A stretch of 64,000 nucleotides of DNA from Gnetum montanum (Eukaryota; Streptophyta; Gnetopsida; Gnetales; Gnetaceae), in NCBI GenBank assembly GCA_015680685.1, contig MNCI01018932.1, positions 710,886 through 774,885 on the forward strand, in the 5' to 3' direction. The translations under genes and the position numbers were made by a program. The notes under the pieces are model-generated. The model was given only the letters and a program-made list of their open reading frames with translations, did no database searches and had not been told where the DNA came from. This document shows positions 47,375 through 59,395 of this stretch, piece by piece (the stretch's first letter is position 1; each line of letters starts with the position of its first letter).

Positions 47375-48331
47375 TGATGAGACGTGATATGCACAAGCTA
47401 TGATATCGTGTACGCGATATCATGGCCACCGCGATATCACATCCTCTACGATATCGCGTACGCGATATCGTGGTCCACCGCCAAATCTATAAATAAGAGG
47501 TGTCACTCCCCTCATTTGGAATCATAGGCTAGAAGTAGTGAAGCTATGGTGGATTGATCACCCCAGAGATAGAATATTTTCCATGTGCCCGTAGTAGAAG
47601 TCCCCCAAGTGAACGGTTCTTTATTCGAGCAGCTTTGTACTTGAATGCAAGTTGTGTACGGCAATAAACATGAGCTTTGTGGATAAACCTTGCAGTACAT
47701 GGATAGGTTTAATTAATGTTATTTATTACTTTCCTAGTAACGTGGCATGAGTACGACTTGGTTACGAGCATTAACGAATGTTTATGGCTAGCCAAGGAAT
47801 CGGCTACTCATCGCGATTAGATTCTCTCACCCTTATCTCCTAGAACGTGGGGCAAGTACAACTTGATTACGAGAATCTATGGATGTGTATGGCTAGTTAA
47901 GGAATCAGCTACTTGTCACACTTAGGTTAGTTAGATTCCTCAGTATGACCGCTTCGAGCACGTGCGTTATGTGTGGTAATCCCAGTAACGCTTAGCATTT
48001 GGTAGCCACAGTTGCATAGTTTAGGGTGTGTACGGCAAGTGGGAACAGATGCTGATGCTAGGACTTAGTGTTGTAGTTAGAGTTAGTTTTAGCCTCTCAA
48101 CCCTTCACTCCTTAGCATAGGATATAAACTGTAAAAGACCAAAAAGATCATATACCTTGGACTTACTTAACCATACACCGTGACAACAACAAGTAAGTCT
48201 GGGAAGATAACGATTAATTAACCCCAACTGTTTCTTGTGGCGTTAGGCATTTAGTCTGCAGAGTTTGACCGGATTGCGTGTGCTATGCTCGTTTCGTATG
48301 GTTGAGTGTAGGGGTACCTCACCACTCATCA
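47375..48331 (+). repeat. 5' LTR of element D
   Basis: 957 bp, TGATGAG...CTCATCA. GATATC palindromes at 47390-47475, TATAAATA box at about 47490, only some 115 bases from the LTR start. Two copies of a roughly 105-bp unit begin at 47748 and 47853. A CACGTG core (GAGCACGTGCG) lies near 47957. Confidence 0.92.
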
Positions 48332-48332
48332 T

Positions 48333-48350
48333 TGACACCGTTGCCAGGGA
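48333..48350 (+). promoter_or_regulatory. Primer binding site, tRNA-Asp type (element D)
   Basis: TGACACCGTTGCCAGGGA, three changes from the tRNA-Asp complement, one base after the LTR. Confidence 0.85.
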
Positions 48351-48471
48351 CTAAGTGTTTTTACGCCAATTAGAACATTAGGAAATCTTTCACATCGTTG
48401 GAAGCCTTAACGAACCTTTGGGTTAATTAGTTAAACAAGAACATATATAACGGTGAATAGCACACCAATAA

Positions 48472-50914
48472 AATGGCTTCTTCTCATAAGGTTAACTCAC
48501 CTAGGGATAACATGGAAGATAGTTAGCGACATACACATAACCAAAATCAGCCAAGTCCTCAGCAATCTAAGGTGACATATACTCACCCCGATGAGTATGT
48601 GCCTGATTTTACTTTTATTCTCCATCAAGATGAACAACTGTGGTGGAGATATTTGCAAGGTAACATTGTGTTACCCCCAGATCAATCAGTCCCTAACATG
48701 CTTTTCTATGCCTTAGCATAGATTGGCATGCAAGAACTATTTGCGGAATAAGTTATGGATGACTTTGAAACAAGGGATTATCATCCCACAAATGCCCAAC
48801 GTATTTGGGACTTAAGGAAGGAGAGCAAACACTCATTGTTGAAGGGCAAGGTCCCCCATGTCCTTAGTGAAATAGGAGATGAGGAACCCCTTACAATGGG
48901 TTTGTTAGGAAATGATGTTCCTTCTCCTCACAATGGTGAAGAGGTTAGGCATCAGAGCCTTCAATCAACTGTACATGCTACGGGCTCTGATCCCCGTTAA
49001 CACCAACTGTTCACCGCAGGAACAACCACTCGCACTAAGGATGGACACTTTGATCATCACAATGATCAGGGACAAAGCAGCCAAAGAGAAGGTAAGAAAC
49101 ATCACCATGGTGATGGATCCCCTTCCTCTTTTCCTTCATCTCACCATTCGCACTCTCCTTCCACATCTGGGCGCAACCATTGTGAGCACAACAGAGAGCG
49201 TAAAAGTAAAGAAGATGAAAGACCTCGATAGGAAGGTCAGGAGTTAGGACAAGGGCAAGGACGTAGGGAGAGTAGGGAACCACCACGAAGGCATCACAGA
49301 CGTCATGACAGGGATGATCATGATGAACCCCTACTCGCAACCCGAAGCATGCTCGATATCACAGAGGTAGTTAGGATCCCCACAAGGCACGTAAAAGATA
49401 GCAGGATAAAGAGTTTGGACATAAATAATATCTCATGTTTTGAAGGGGGATACAACGCTGATCCTCAACATCATTTACAGGTATTCCACGATGCCTGTGC
49501 CTTGGAAAATATAGACAATGAGTGGCAGAAGCTTAAGTTGTTCCCAAGGACACTCACTAAAGAAGCATAGAGCTGGTACTGGTCCTTAGAACCGGAAACC
49601 ATCACAAGGTGGAGTACGATGCTTGAACTATTCAACAACAAATATAAAACATACTCCAGAGTGTCCAATTTGCGTAAGCAAATACAATGCTGGAAACAAG
49701 GTACTTATGAACCCTTGGATGTTGCCATGGGCCGTTACTATACACTGCTACATCGTTGCCTGGGCCATGGGTACAGTAAGTGGGATCAACTTTGCCACAT
49801 CGTGGATGGGCTAAGAAATGAAACAAGAAGAACTCTTGGGACTTACGCCTAAGGGAGACTTTCCCAACTGAGAGCCCATGAAGTTGAAAGTTTGTTGGAA
49901 CAAGTAGCATAAGAAGAGGGCAAGCTACGTAAGAGGGAAAGTGTGGAAGAATACAACCACGATCCCTCCCTTCACAAGAAGGGAGTAAAATTCTGTGATG
50001 AGGAGGATGAGTCACCACTCGAAGAGTTGGTGAATCAAAAAACCTTACCAATCCAAAAGTTAATGAGTGAGGTATCGGCTAAGGTAGACCAAATATGGGA
50101 TTCCTTAGACTCAAGAATAGAACCCGTCTTAAAAATCATAGAAGAGTCTAAGGTAGAACAAGGTAGTGACAAAGGAAAAACCAAGTGGAGAAACTTAAGC
50201 CCTGCACATAACAAGGGTAAGGGAAAAATTCCTATCTCCAATGAGGCTGTGAATTCTGATTCAGATGATGATAGTGGATGTGAGGTCTGCTACTATGACC
50301 ATCCTAAGGGATATTGCCCAATTATCTCACATTTGCAGGAGTCTGGGATGTATGTGCTAAATTCAAGACTTAATCAACAGCAAACACCCCAAAGGTTACC
50401 TTATCCAGAAGGTAACCCAAGGTAGTTCCACCAACCCTTAACTTATTACCCAAGTGGAACGCCTCCACAGCCTATTGGACAACATCCGTAGTGGCAATAC
50501 CCATAGTCATGGGGGATGCCACTGCCAACACATCAGTACCCTTACTGGCAGCCTGATCCTTACGATTATTATGTGCAGCAGCCAGTTTCTCTAGGTGACT
50601 CTATGGGTCACACTACTTCCCGACGTCACTACCAAGTTCAGGAGTACTTTATGAGGACTCCTTCTCCTTCGGGAGATATCTCACATTTAGTCCATCCTCT
50701 AACTCCACCCGCACCTCTTCCACCTATAGTTCCCATACAACCTATTCCAACAATGCAAGGGGAATTACCTACCCAACCACAGCAACGACACACTGCGAGA
50801 GCTATAAATATTCAGCATGTAAATATCCAACCGCATGCTAGTTCTGACAACTGTACAAAGAAGAGACCCTTTTTCAAAACTAGGAGCCTAGACAAACTCT
50901 CGCAACAACAAGAG
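48472..50914 (+). pseudogene. gag: Element D gag
   Basis: ATG at about 48472 (MASSHKVNSPRDN). N-terminal domain (YTHPDEYVPDFTFILHQDEQ, NIVLPPDQ) to 48900; basic/His-rich linker to about 49340; Retrotrans_gag-like domain 49500-49850 (KLKLFPRTLTKEA, EPLDVAMGRYYTLLHRCLGH); acidic coiled segment 49943-50260; zinc knuckle CEVCYYDHPKGYC at 50281-50320; Pro/Gln-rich linker. About a dozen stops, for example TAG for Gln in the N-terminal domain, TAA for Gln at YA*GRL and TAG for Glu at KEA*SW, so it is inactive but close to the ancestor. Confidence 0.88.
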
Positions 50915-53035
50915 GATGGGTATATGTATAGGCCTCTAACCTCTAGTAGACTTTGCATTCTTTGTTAATAGCTTTGGGTCATTGAGGTTTATGAACAAGG
51001 TGAGGCTTACTTGAGGTAAGTATTAGATGCACCTAGGTAGTGGTGATATGTAAAAGTACTTAGAATTTTATGCTTGTTTGTGAGATTGAAGTTATGGAAG
51101 GATCCTTTTCTTCTAGCACTATCATTTTTAGGTGTACAAATTTTGGTATTTTCTTCTAGTTATGGATTTTTGTAATTTTTTTTCTCATGCACACATGTTT
51201 TTGTTGGTTTCATTTGCTTAGTAACTATTTGTTAAATTTTCTAAATTCTTATATCTAAATTTTTTAATTATTTTCTATAATCTTGCTAATTTTTTAGATT
51301 TGTTATCATGAATGGAACGTTGTCAACATTTTGGCTAGGTTTGATAACATTTTCATAACTTTTGATCATGTTTTATCTTTGTTTTGAATTTTTTCAGAAT
51401 TTAGCTACAAAAATAGGTTGTCAAGCTATTTATTACAATTATGACCCATAAAATGACACCAGACAATATTAGCCTAGAATACATAGTTAACTAGCATATC
51501 AAAATGTATCTTGAGGATACCTTTTCAATCTTTCATGACCCTATTATGAGGTTGCAACCTTGGTCATGAAAGATGACGTTAGTATTTTTGAACATATTAA
51601 AAAATTTGAGAAAATTTTATAAAGTGAGCCTTGAACTCTAAGAAATATAAAATTACAAAAAGCATAGCTTGTAGGAGTTTCCTAACTACTTAAAAATCTA
51701 AAATACTAACTAATAATATTCTATCATTTTTAGTAGCTTACATTTCATTTTGGTATCTTTCTACAATTTTAGATCTCCATTAGAACACACATTTTAGTAG
51801 TAGCTAAGTTTAATCCTTGGAGATTTGATAATTCAATTCTTGATCTTTGATCGCTTTAACTTTACTTAGCATTTAGATTCATTTCTCTATCAACTAAGGA
51901 TTTGTTTGTTTATTTAGATTTGACATTTGATCATTCAGCTTTATATTTAGGTTGTTAGCAACATTAACAATTTTTAATGACTATATGTGAAACATATCAT
52001 CGTAGTGAGCTAGAAAATTATGCATAAATAAAATCATGATAAGTGTTAGCTAATTTTTCATAACTACATGTGAAGCATATCACAATGGTAAGCTGAGTAT
52101 TTATGTGGGAAGCATATCTTGATAACTACAAATTGTTCATTTGATTCATTTATTTAATTATAGGTGGTGGAATTTTAGTTAATTACATAATTATCTTTTA
52201 GATATTTATTATTATTATTATTATTTATCTATCTATATTTTATTGGTATTTATTTGGCTAACTTATATTTGCAGCTATTCCATATGCATGATTGTCCAGT
52301 TACAAAATGTCTCCAACCAAATCCATAAGTAAATATTTTATTAGTTGTTTACCCTACTCAATTTTATACTTGATTTTCTTCATATCTATGATTTTGAAGG
52401 GATTGAGTTGTGATAAGGAGGATTTAGAAAAGGTAGTTAATTATTAAATTCCTATTTAGCCTTTTATTGTTTCTACCTTTATATTTTTAACTGTGTTTGG
52501 ATTATATGCTATAATGTTCAACTGGGATTAATGGATTTGGTACTTTATTTAATATTATCTACTAATTTTTTTCCTGTCTTTGGTATAGGGTACTTTTTAT
52601 TTGATCTTTAATTATGTTACATTTATTATTATGTAGTTATTGAAAATTGGCTAATAATTAACAACGTTAGATTCTAATGCCCTCTTTGATGTAATTGTTA
52701 TTTTTACATTATAATGTATTATTTTTATCTAATTTCCACTATAATGTTTCTATCACTATATTATAATTTTTGGCCTAACCAATAAGGATACGTCCTATTT
52801 TTCTTACTGCACAAGCTAGGTTTTGTACACATAGGACTATTATCTTTATATTCTTTTATATAATTTTATATTTTTTAGCATTTTTCTTGTATGCATCTAT
52901 TTCACGAATGTCTTCTTCTTTGTCTATTTAATTTTTTTGGCATCCATTTAATTTTATTATATATATTTTTTATAGTTTTGAACTTTCATCTAAGTAATGC
53001 CTTTCTAGTGTAAGCCTAGTTAGTGAGGTGTTCCA
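50915..53035 (+). repeat. LTR fragment related to the F LTR
   Basis: Collinear with about 24050-25800 (for example TTTCATTTGCTTAGTAAC, ATTTTCTATAATCTT, CATCTAAGTAATG). It ends GAGGTGTTCCA, the decayed inverse of TGTAACACCC. No primer site follows, so it is a 3' or solo LTR lacking its first several hundred bases. Confidence 0.7.
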
Positions 53036-53214
53036 TGCAAGCTCCACTTTCCTACTAAAAAGTGACATCTTTAATGTTGATATCAATGGTGAGTCAAAAG
53101 GTTCAACATGGGAAATGCCAATGTTAACATTTTTCTAGAATTAGATGAGGTCTTGCGCCATAGTATGATAATCAACTCCAATTTCCATCGCTAAAGGAAG
53201 ACATTGTCATCTTG
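53036..53214. other. No identifiable feature
   Basis: Short spacer between the LTR fragment and the SINE-like repeat. Confidence 0.4.
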
Positions 53215-53370
53215 AAACCAAAAATAATTAAAACATAAATACACCCCCAAGATATATAGTCAAATTAAAAATTTATAACTTAGTATTACCCACTAGTAAA
53301 CCCATAACTTGAAAATCTCCAATTAAGTGTCTTATTACTAGGCTGACATCTCATTATTTTATTATCAAGG
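53215..53370 (-). repeat. SINE-like repeat, left of the LINE
   Basis: Minus strand: CCTAGTAATAAGACACTTAA (A-box region), GTTATGGGTTTACTAG (B-box position), then AATACTAAGTTATAAA and TATATATCTTGGGG. Aligns along its length with 54712-54865. Confidence 0.6.
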
Positions 53371-53399
53371 GGGAGGGGTTATAACCCTAAACTTATTGT

Positions 53400-54610
53400 A
53401 ATATAGATACATCTTAAGATCATCAAGCTCATCATTATTCTCCTAGCCTTGTTCTAATAAAATAGGATTAGTTACATAAGTTTATTGTTTACCATTTACC
53501 TCTATGAAGAGCTTGATCTTTGTTTATTTATAGTTTCTTTAATCCTCAATTATTTTCATCCATATCTTTTTTGATCTTCTTTTTTCTGGCTTTCTTAGAA
53601 AAGTGATGTAGCAACCCTTTTTAATAGCCTCATTATCTGATCTTCTTTGCACATGTCAAAGCCATCTAAGTGATCATTTTTGTAACTTATCTAAAATAGA
53701 ACCAATGCAATTCTTCCTCTAATATTTATATTATGCAATTTATCTCTTTTTGTAACATTCAATATCTATCTAAGTATTTACATTTCTATCATACTATTTT
53801 ATTGTTCATGTCTTATAATGCTTAAAATTTAGTATCATATAAGAAAATAGGTCAGATTAATATATTGTAAAAATTTCCCCTTATTTTTATTAGTATTTTT
53901 TTATAATATAGAATATCACTATTATTTTTCCATTTTAACTATCTTTGCTCAATTCTATTTCTTATATATTTCTCAATTTCATCATCTAATTGGAGGATTG
54001 ATACTAGGTAATAGAAGTATTTGTAGTGATAGAATTTTTGACCTTGAATTATCTCTTTTATTTTACTATTATTTATGCTATTACTAAAATTGCATTCCAT
54101 AGATGATGTCTTACTTATGCTAATTTTTAAGTCTTTTGATTCTAGAGCTTGTCTGCACTTTTTCATTTTAGAAGTAATATTTTCTCCAACTATATCCACC
54201 AACAAAATATCATTATAAAATAGCATATATCAAAGAATTTCATCTTGTATTTTTTTTATTAATTCATTCATAATAATGGTAAATAATTATGGGCTAACCA
54301 TATATCTTTGATGTCGATCTACTATGATTGGAAAATTAGATGTTATTTGACAAGCTATTCTAATTTTAGTAGTAGCTCATTCATACATGTCTTGAATTAC
54401 TTTAATATACTTATTAACAATGTTTTTCCTCTATAAAAACCACTAAATAATATCTCTAGGAACTCTATTATATGCTTTTCCAAGTCAATAAAGATCCCAT
54501 GTAGATTTTTTCTATGTTTTCTAAATTTTTTCATCAATTGTCATATCAAGAAAATAACCTCTATTGTAGATTCTCCTAATAAAACCCCAAATTAATTTTT
54601 TGATACTAAC
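53400..54610 (-). pseudogene. LINE (RTE-like) reverse transcriptase, 3' part
   Basis: Minus-strand blocks in order: GFIRR (for GFMPGRST), FIDLEKAYNRVPRDII near 54470-54510, YIKVIQDMYE, MVSP-LFTIIMNELIKKI, MLFYNDILLVD at 54195-54226 (catalytic F-A-D-D now FYND), LKISISKTSSMEC, then INIRGRIAL and KNDHLDGFDM, and the basic RGRPKK-like end decayed near 53560. This is the RT and C-terminal region of a common plant non-LTR element, probably RTE clade. Frameshifts and stops show it is dead. The 5' part with the endonuclease is missing. Confidence 0.75.
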
Positions 54611-54711
54611 CTCTATCCCTACAACATATAGTGAAATTAGAACTTTACAAATCAATATTAATCATCAAAATTGAATCTATAACTTGGAGGTATTAAATTA
54701 AGAGAAGGGGT

Positions 54712-54865
54712 GTTAGAATCCAAAATAATTGAAACATAAATATATCCCAAGATATATAGTTTAATTAGTACTCTATAACTTAGTATTATTCACTAAAATC
54801 AAACCAATGAATTGAGGATTCCATATGAAGTGTCTTACCACTAGGATAATACCCTATTATAAAAA
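54712..54865 (-). repeat. SINE-like repeat, right of the LINE
   Basis: Clearest copy: minus strand CCTAGTGGTAAGACACTT (A-box-like), GGTTTGATTTTAG (B-box-like), AATACTAAGTTATAGAG, TATATATCTTGGGATA, tail TTATGTTTCAATTATTTTGG. Total about 150 bp. Confidence 0.65.
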
Positions 54866-54999
54866 GAACCTTGCCTAAAAATATTTGAAAAGTACAATTA
54901 TTTATTATATTATGATTTTAAACCTCTCATACGATGCACATAATAATTATTTAATCTTATATTTTGAGAGGGGAGGGAAGAAGATGTTGAATCTCATAC

Positions 55000-55715
55000 A
55001 ATGAATAATAATATTAAAAAAAATTTAGAGTACCTAAGATTAATATATGAAAATTCTAAAGGAAAAGCATAATGATTTTTAGAATTCATTTTTATGCATT
55101 CATCCTTACAACAAATCTTGAAAAACCTCTTGTTTGGATTAGAAAAGGATTAGGTTTTTTCCTTATTTAGAAGCACCATCATGGGTTTTCACTTCCTACT
55201 AAAAGATTTCTTGTAAAAAAAGAAGAAAATACTCTCTAAATATAAAAGAATATATGAATTAGAAATAATGAAAAAATAGCATAGGAACTAAATGCTTCTC
55301 ATTCTTTAGCCTTCGAAATAAAAAGAAATTAATGCTATATAAAATAAATTAATTGATGAGCTTTCATTGCGATCTTTTTGCTTGAAGCTATAGCTAATAA
55401 GTAAAATCTTTAGGAATCTAATATTTAACTTCTATTGATAGGTCATAGTTATGCTCTTATTTCTAGAAAATAATTGCATACCCAAGCTTCCAAATAGAGC
55501 AAAAAAAAATAAAAAATGATCTAAGATACTTTCAAATCCAAAGAAATAAAGTAGACAAAGTAGGTTAATCACCAATAATGACTTTCTTTATGCTTGGTTG
55601 AAGGTTATTATAAATTTTGGATGTTCATTTCCAAGGATGCTGAGTAATAGGACAAGAAAAAAAAACTTGAAAACATGAATCTTTACTATCGTAGAGAGGA
55701 CATTGAGGAGAAAAA
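55000..55715 (+). repeat. Unclassified dispersed repeat, copy 2
   Basis: Same orientation and order of blocks as 21970-22670; moderately diverged with small indels. No ORF. Confidence 0.7.
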
Positions 55716-55968
55716 ATTCTTATGTGTTTAAAATGGATGCCAATAGTAATACCTTGATAAGTAAGAAAACATATAAAATATGAATTTTATGAAAGGTAAA
55801 ATCTCTTAAAATATCTTATATTTCCCAACTTAATCATAACTTAGCATTGAAACACCTAGTATGACACTACACTACTTGAGTTGCAAACCTAAAAAACCAT
55901 AAATAACTAAGCATAGAGCCTAAAATGAGACATTAATTTTACAAGTTCTTCTTGAGAATTTCTCATTA
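55716..55968. other. No identifiable feature
   Basis: AT-rich sequence up to the gap. Confidence 0.4.
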
Positions 55969-56450
55969 NNNNNNNNNNNNNNNNNNNNNNNNNNNNNNNN
56001 NNNNNNNNNNNNNNNNNNNNNNNNNNNNNNNNNNNNNNNNNNNNNNNNNNNNNNNNNNNNNNNNNNNNNNNNNNNNNNNNNNNNNNNNNNNNNNNNNNNN
56101 NNNNNNNNNNNNNNNNNNNNNNNNNNNNNNNNNNNNNNNNNNNNNNNNNNNNNNNNNNNNNNNNNNNNNNNNNNNNNNNNNNNNNNNNNNNNNNNNNNNN
56201 NNNNNNNNNNNNNNNNNNNNNNNNNNNNNNNNNNNNNNNNNNNNNNNNNNNNNNNNNNNNNNNNNNNNNNNNNNNNNNNNNNNNNNNNNNNNNNNNNNNN
56301 NNNNNNNNNNNNNNNNNNNNNNNNNNNNNNNNNNNNNNNNNNNNNNNNNNNNNNNNNNNNNNNNNNNNNNNNNNNNNNNNNNNNNNNNNNNNNNNNNNNN
56401 NNNNNNNNNNNNNNNNNNNNNNNNNNNNNNNNNNNNNNNNNNNNNNNNNN
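55969..56450. other. Assembly gap (482 N)
   Basis: Undetermined bases; open frames through it are meaningless. Confidence 1.
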
Positions 56451-58204
56451 TTCAATATGTGTATATTTTTCTTAGTATCTATATGCAGATTTTAACTTAT
56501 AAGTTAAATGGTAGACTATGTGGAAGGTATAAGAACCTTTAGCATGAATTAATTTGAAAAGTAAAAGATTGTACATGTTTTGTTTGAGAATGTGATGAAT
56601 CATTCTCAACTACTATTGGTCCTAGCTTGCCACCATGATAGGAAAGAAAGGTGAAAAAATGTAATTGAATAATCTTGCAAGGAATCAAATTAAGATATAC
56701 ATGAAGGTATCATGGAGACCCTAACAAATATATATCTTTTAGATGATTTACTATTTTATAGGATTGGAAAGAAACAGAAAGTAGTACAAGTATCATTCAA
56801 TATAAGAACTTCATGATAGTTCAATTGAAGAGGAGGAACAACTATGTAAGACCTTCAAGGATAGGATGATTAATGATGATGAGAAGACCCCTCACTAAAT
56901 GGGCAAGAAGGAAATCCCTTAAAAAGATCCTTTGAAGAACAATTATGAAGAGAAAGGATAATCCAATGGTAATAATTCATTTTTCCAATTCCAATTTCTT
57001 CATCTCATTAGGGATGATTATTAATGGAATGGTAACTTAAAATGACAAAATGTAATTTATGTTAAAAGTATTATTTATTAGGTTGACCTATTTGAATGAT
57101 AGAGAAGTTTAGAAATAAGGAAAAGTAGCACTTCTAAGGTTTATCTATTTATCCCTAAGGTTAACTGACCCCTTCAAAGATCAACCAACCTGAGTTCAGT
57201 ATAGTTGCAGCTAGACCAAAATGCATATTTTTAAGATTGAACAACCTTTCCATAGGCTGACCTATTTAATATAGGTTATTATTGTTAGATGCAGAGTTCT
57301 AAAAACCTAAGATCAAGTAAGAAGACCAAAGTTAGAGTTTATAGTTTTTTTAGATTTCAACATAAGATTAATTAGCCCAAGCATAGGTTGACTAAACAAG
57401 TATATAGGGTAATTTATCCTAGTTTAGGATGATGTATTAGGGGAATAATAACAAAAAAATAAAAATAAAAAGCCAAAAAAAACCCTCAAAATTTATGATA
57501 CAAACAACACATTAAGATTCCAGCCTAACCATTTATATTTAGGGATAGAAAATTTCTTCATGAACATCATAGATCATTTATCTATTTTTGTTCAAGTGGA
57601 GATGGATCATTGAATAAGGACTAGTATTTCAACATTAATAAGAAAGATCAAAGTAAGCTTCTGGGAAAATTTTAAAAGTGCAAGAAAGAGAGTCAAATAG
57701 AAACATTCCATTGTATCATTGTACCCTAATCTCTATATCTTTTACATGCTTGTATTTGTATTGGATATAATCTGATCTAATATAACATCACTGAGCATCA
57801 TTTTAAAATTTCCTTTTATTTGTAAGGTTTAGTTTCAAGATTTTTACATGAAAATCTCATTTTTATGAAAAGGAGACTAGAAAACCTTGAATCTAGTACT
57901 ATTTCTCAAGAAGTTAAAGAAGATTGGATGGAAACCTAGGGAAATAGTGATTCTTTATCATTATCAATTTTCATTACTACCAAGTTAATTTTCAATACTA
58001 TCTTATTAATTATATAAACCTCTCCAATAATTATCTCTCCTATCTATCATTCAAACCCGACTCATTCTACATTTGACTTAGCATTTTCCTTATGATACTT
58101 TAGTATCTATTCTACTTGATGTTTTTATCATTAAATTCAACTAGTTTAGAAGTTAAAAGGTTATCTATAGGTAAAATTCAATTTACCATTTCTACAAAGA
58201 AAGT
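56451..58204. other. Unassigned AT-rich sequence
   Basis: No ORF above background. The word GGTTGAC or GGCTGACC recurs at about 57080, 57245 and 57385, and the stretch near 57700-57760 (CCATTGTATCATTGTACCCT) looks LTR-like, but no paired copy or primer site could be confirmed. Its last five bases, AAAAG, are the left target site of element C. Confidence 0.35.
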
Positions 58205-59255
58205 GATGAGACGTGATATCACATAGGCCATGATATCGCGTCGTCCCCTACGATATCGCATACACGATATCGTAGTCCGTCGTCAAATCTATAAACAAGA
58301 GGTGGCACTCCCCTCATTTCTCATCCTAGGATTAAAGTAGGGAAACTATGGTAGTTTGATTACTCTAGAGATAGAATATTTTCCATGTGCCCACAGTAGG
58401 AGTCCCCAAGTGAATGGATCTTTATTCGAGTAGTTTGTACCTGAACACAAGTTGTGTATGGAAATAAAGATGAGCTTTGTGGATAAACGGGGGGGTGCAT
58501 GGAAAAGGTTTATTACATGTTATTTCCTACCTTTTATTTATTACCTGCATTAGCATGGCATGAGTACGACTTGATTACGAGCATTGACGAATGTGTACGG
58601 CTAATCAAGGAATCGGCTTCTCATCGCGATTAGTCTCTCTCACCCTCAACTCCTAGAACGTGGGATGAGCACGACTTGACTACGAGCATCTACGGGTGTG
58701 TACGGCTAATCAAGGAATCGGCTACTCATCGCGATTAGTCTCTCTCACCCTCAACTCCTAGAACATGGGATGAGTATGACTTGACTACGAGCATCTACGG
58801 GTATGTACGGCTAGTTAAGGAATTGGCTGCTCATCACGTTTAGGCTAGTTAAGTGCCTCAGTATGACCACTTCGAGCACGTGCGTTACGTGTGGTAATCC
58901 TAGTAACGATTAATGTTTGATAGCCATAGTTGCATACTTTAGGGTGTGTACGGTAAGTGGGAATGGATGCTGATGCTAGTTTATTTAGACTTAGGACATT
59001 AGTTAGAGTTAGTTAGTTTCTCAACCCTTCACCTCATAGCATAGGAGAAAAACATTAAAAGCTATAAAAATCATATACCTCGGACTTACTTAACCATACA
59101 CCATGACAACAACAAGTAAGTCTAGGAAGACAACGAATGATTAACCCCAAGTGTTCCATGGGGCGTTTATACATTTAGTCTATGGACTTCAACCGGATTG
59201 CACGTGCTACACTCATTTTGTATGGTTGAGTGTAGGGGTACCTCGCCACTCATCA
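58205..59255 (+). repeat. 5' LTR of element C
   Basis: 1051 bp, TGATGAG...CTCATCA. GATATC palindromes at 58216-58271, TATAAACA at about 58290, three tandem 105-bp units at 58561, 58666 and 58771, and a CACGTG core near 58878. Confidence 0.92.
58561..58850 (+). repeat. Tandem 105-bp units in the C LTR
   Basis: Units begin TGAGTACGACTTGATTACGA, TGAGCACGACTTGACTACGA and TGAGTATGACTTGACTACGA. Units 2 and 3 are almost identical, so the last duplication is recent. Confidence 0.9.
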
Positions 59256-59256
59256 T

Positions 59257-59274
59257 TGGCTCTGTTGCCGAGGA
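59257..59274 (+). promoter_or_regulatory. Primer binding site, tRNA-Asp type (element C)
   Basis: TGGCTCTGTTGCCGAGGA, one base after the LTR; four changes from the tRNA-Asp complement. Confidence 0.8.
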
Positions 59275-59395
59275 CTAAGTGTTTGTACATCAATTAGAAC
59301 ATAAGGGACATCACTCACATCATTGTGAGCCTTAACGAACCTTCGGGTTGATCAAGATAAAAATTATATAACGGTGAAATAACACACTGATAAAA

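Larger units (their letters stand above)
47375..50914 (+). mobile_element. Element D: Athila/Tat-like element truncated in the gag/pro linker
   Basis: 5' LTR, tRNA-Asp primer site, and the most readable gag in the window. Similarity to C and B stops at about 50914, after KTRSLDKLSQQQ, where sequence related to the F LTR begins. Whether it had pol cannot be known. Left flank is GAAGC. Confidence 0.88.

Noticed and set aside
47390-47475. GATATC repeats considered as a CRISPR or origin-like array
   Set aside because: The words are palindromic, irregularly spaced and always in LTR U3 next to a TATA box; this is plant nuclear DNA.
55907-56542. 182- and 196-codon open frames on both strands
   Set aside because: Both run through the 482-base gap.
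57600-58204. Possible copia-type LTR end and primer site
   Set aside because: The candidate site matches TGGTATCAGAGC too poorly and no paired LTR was found.
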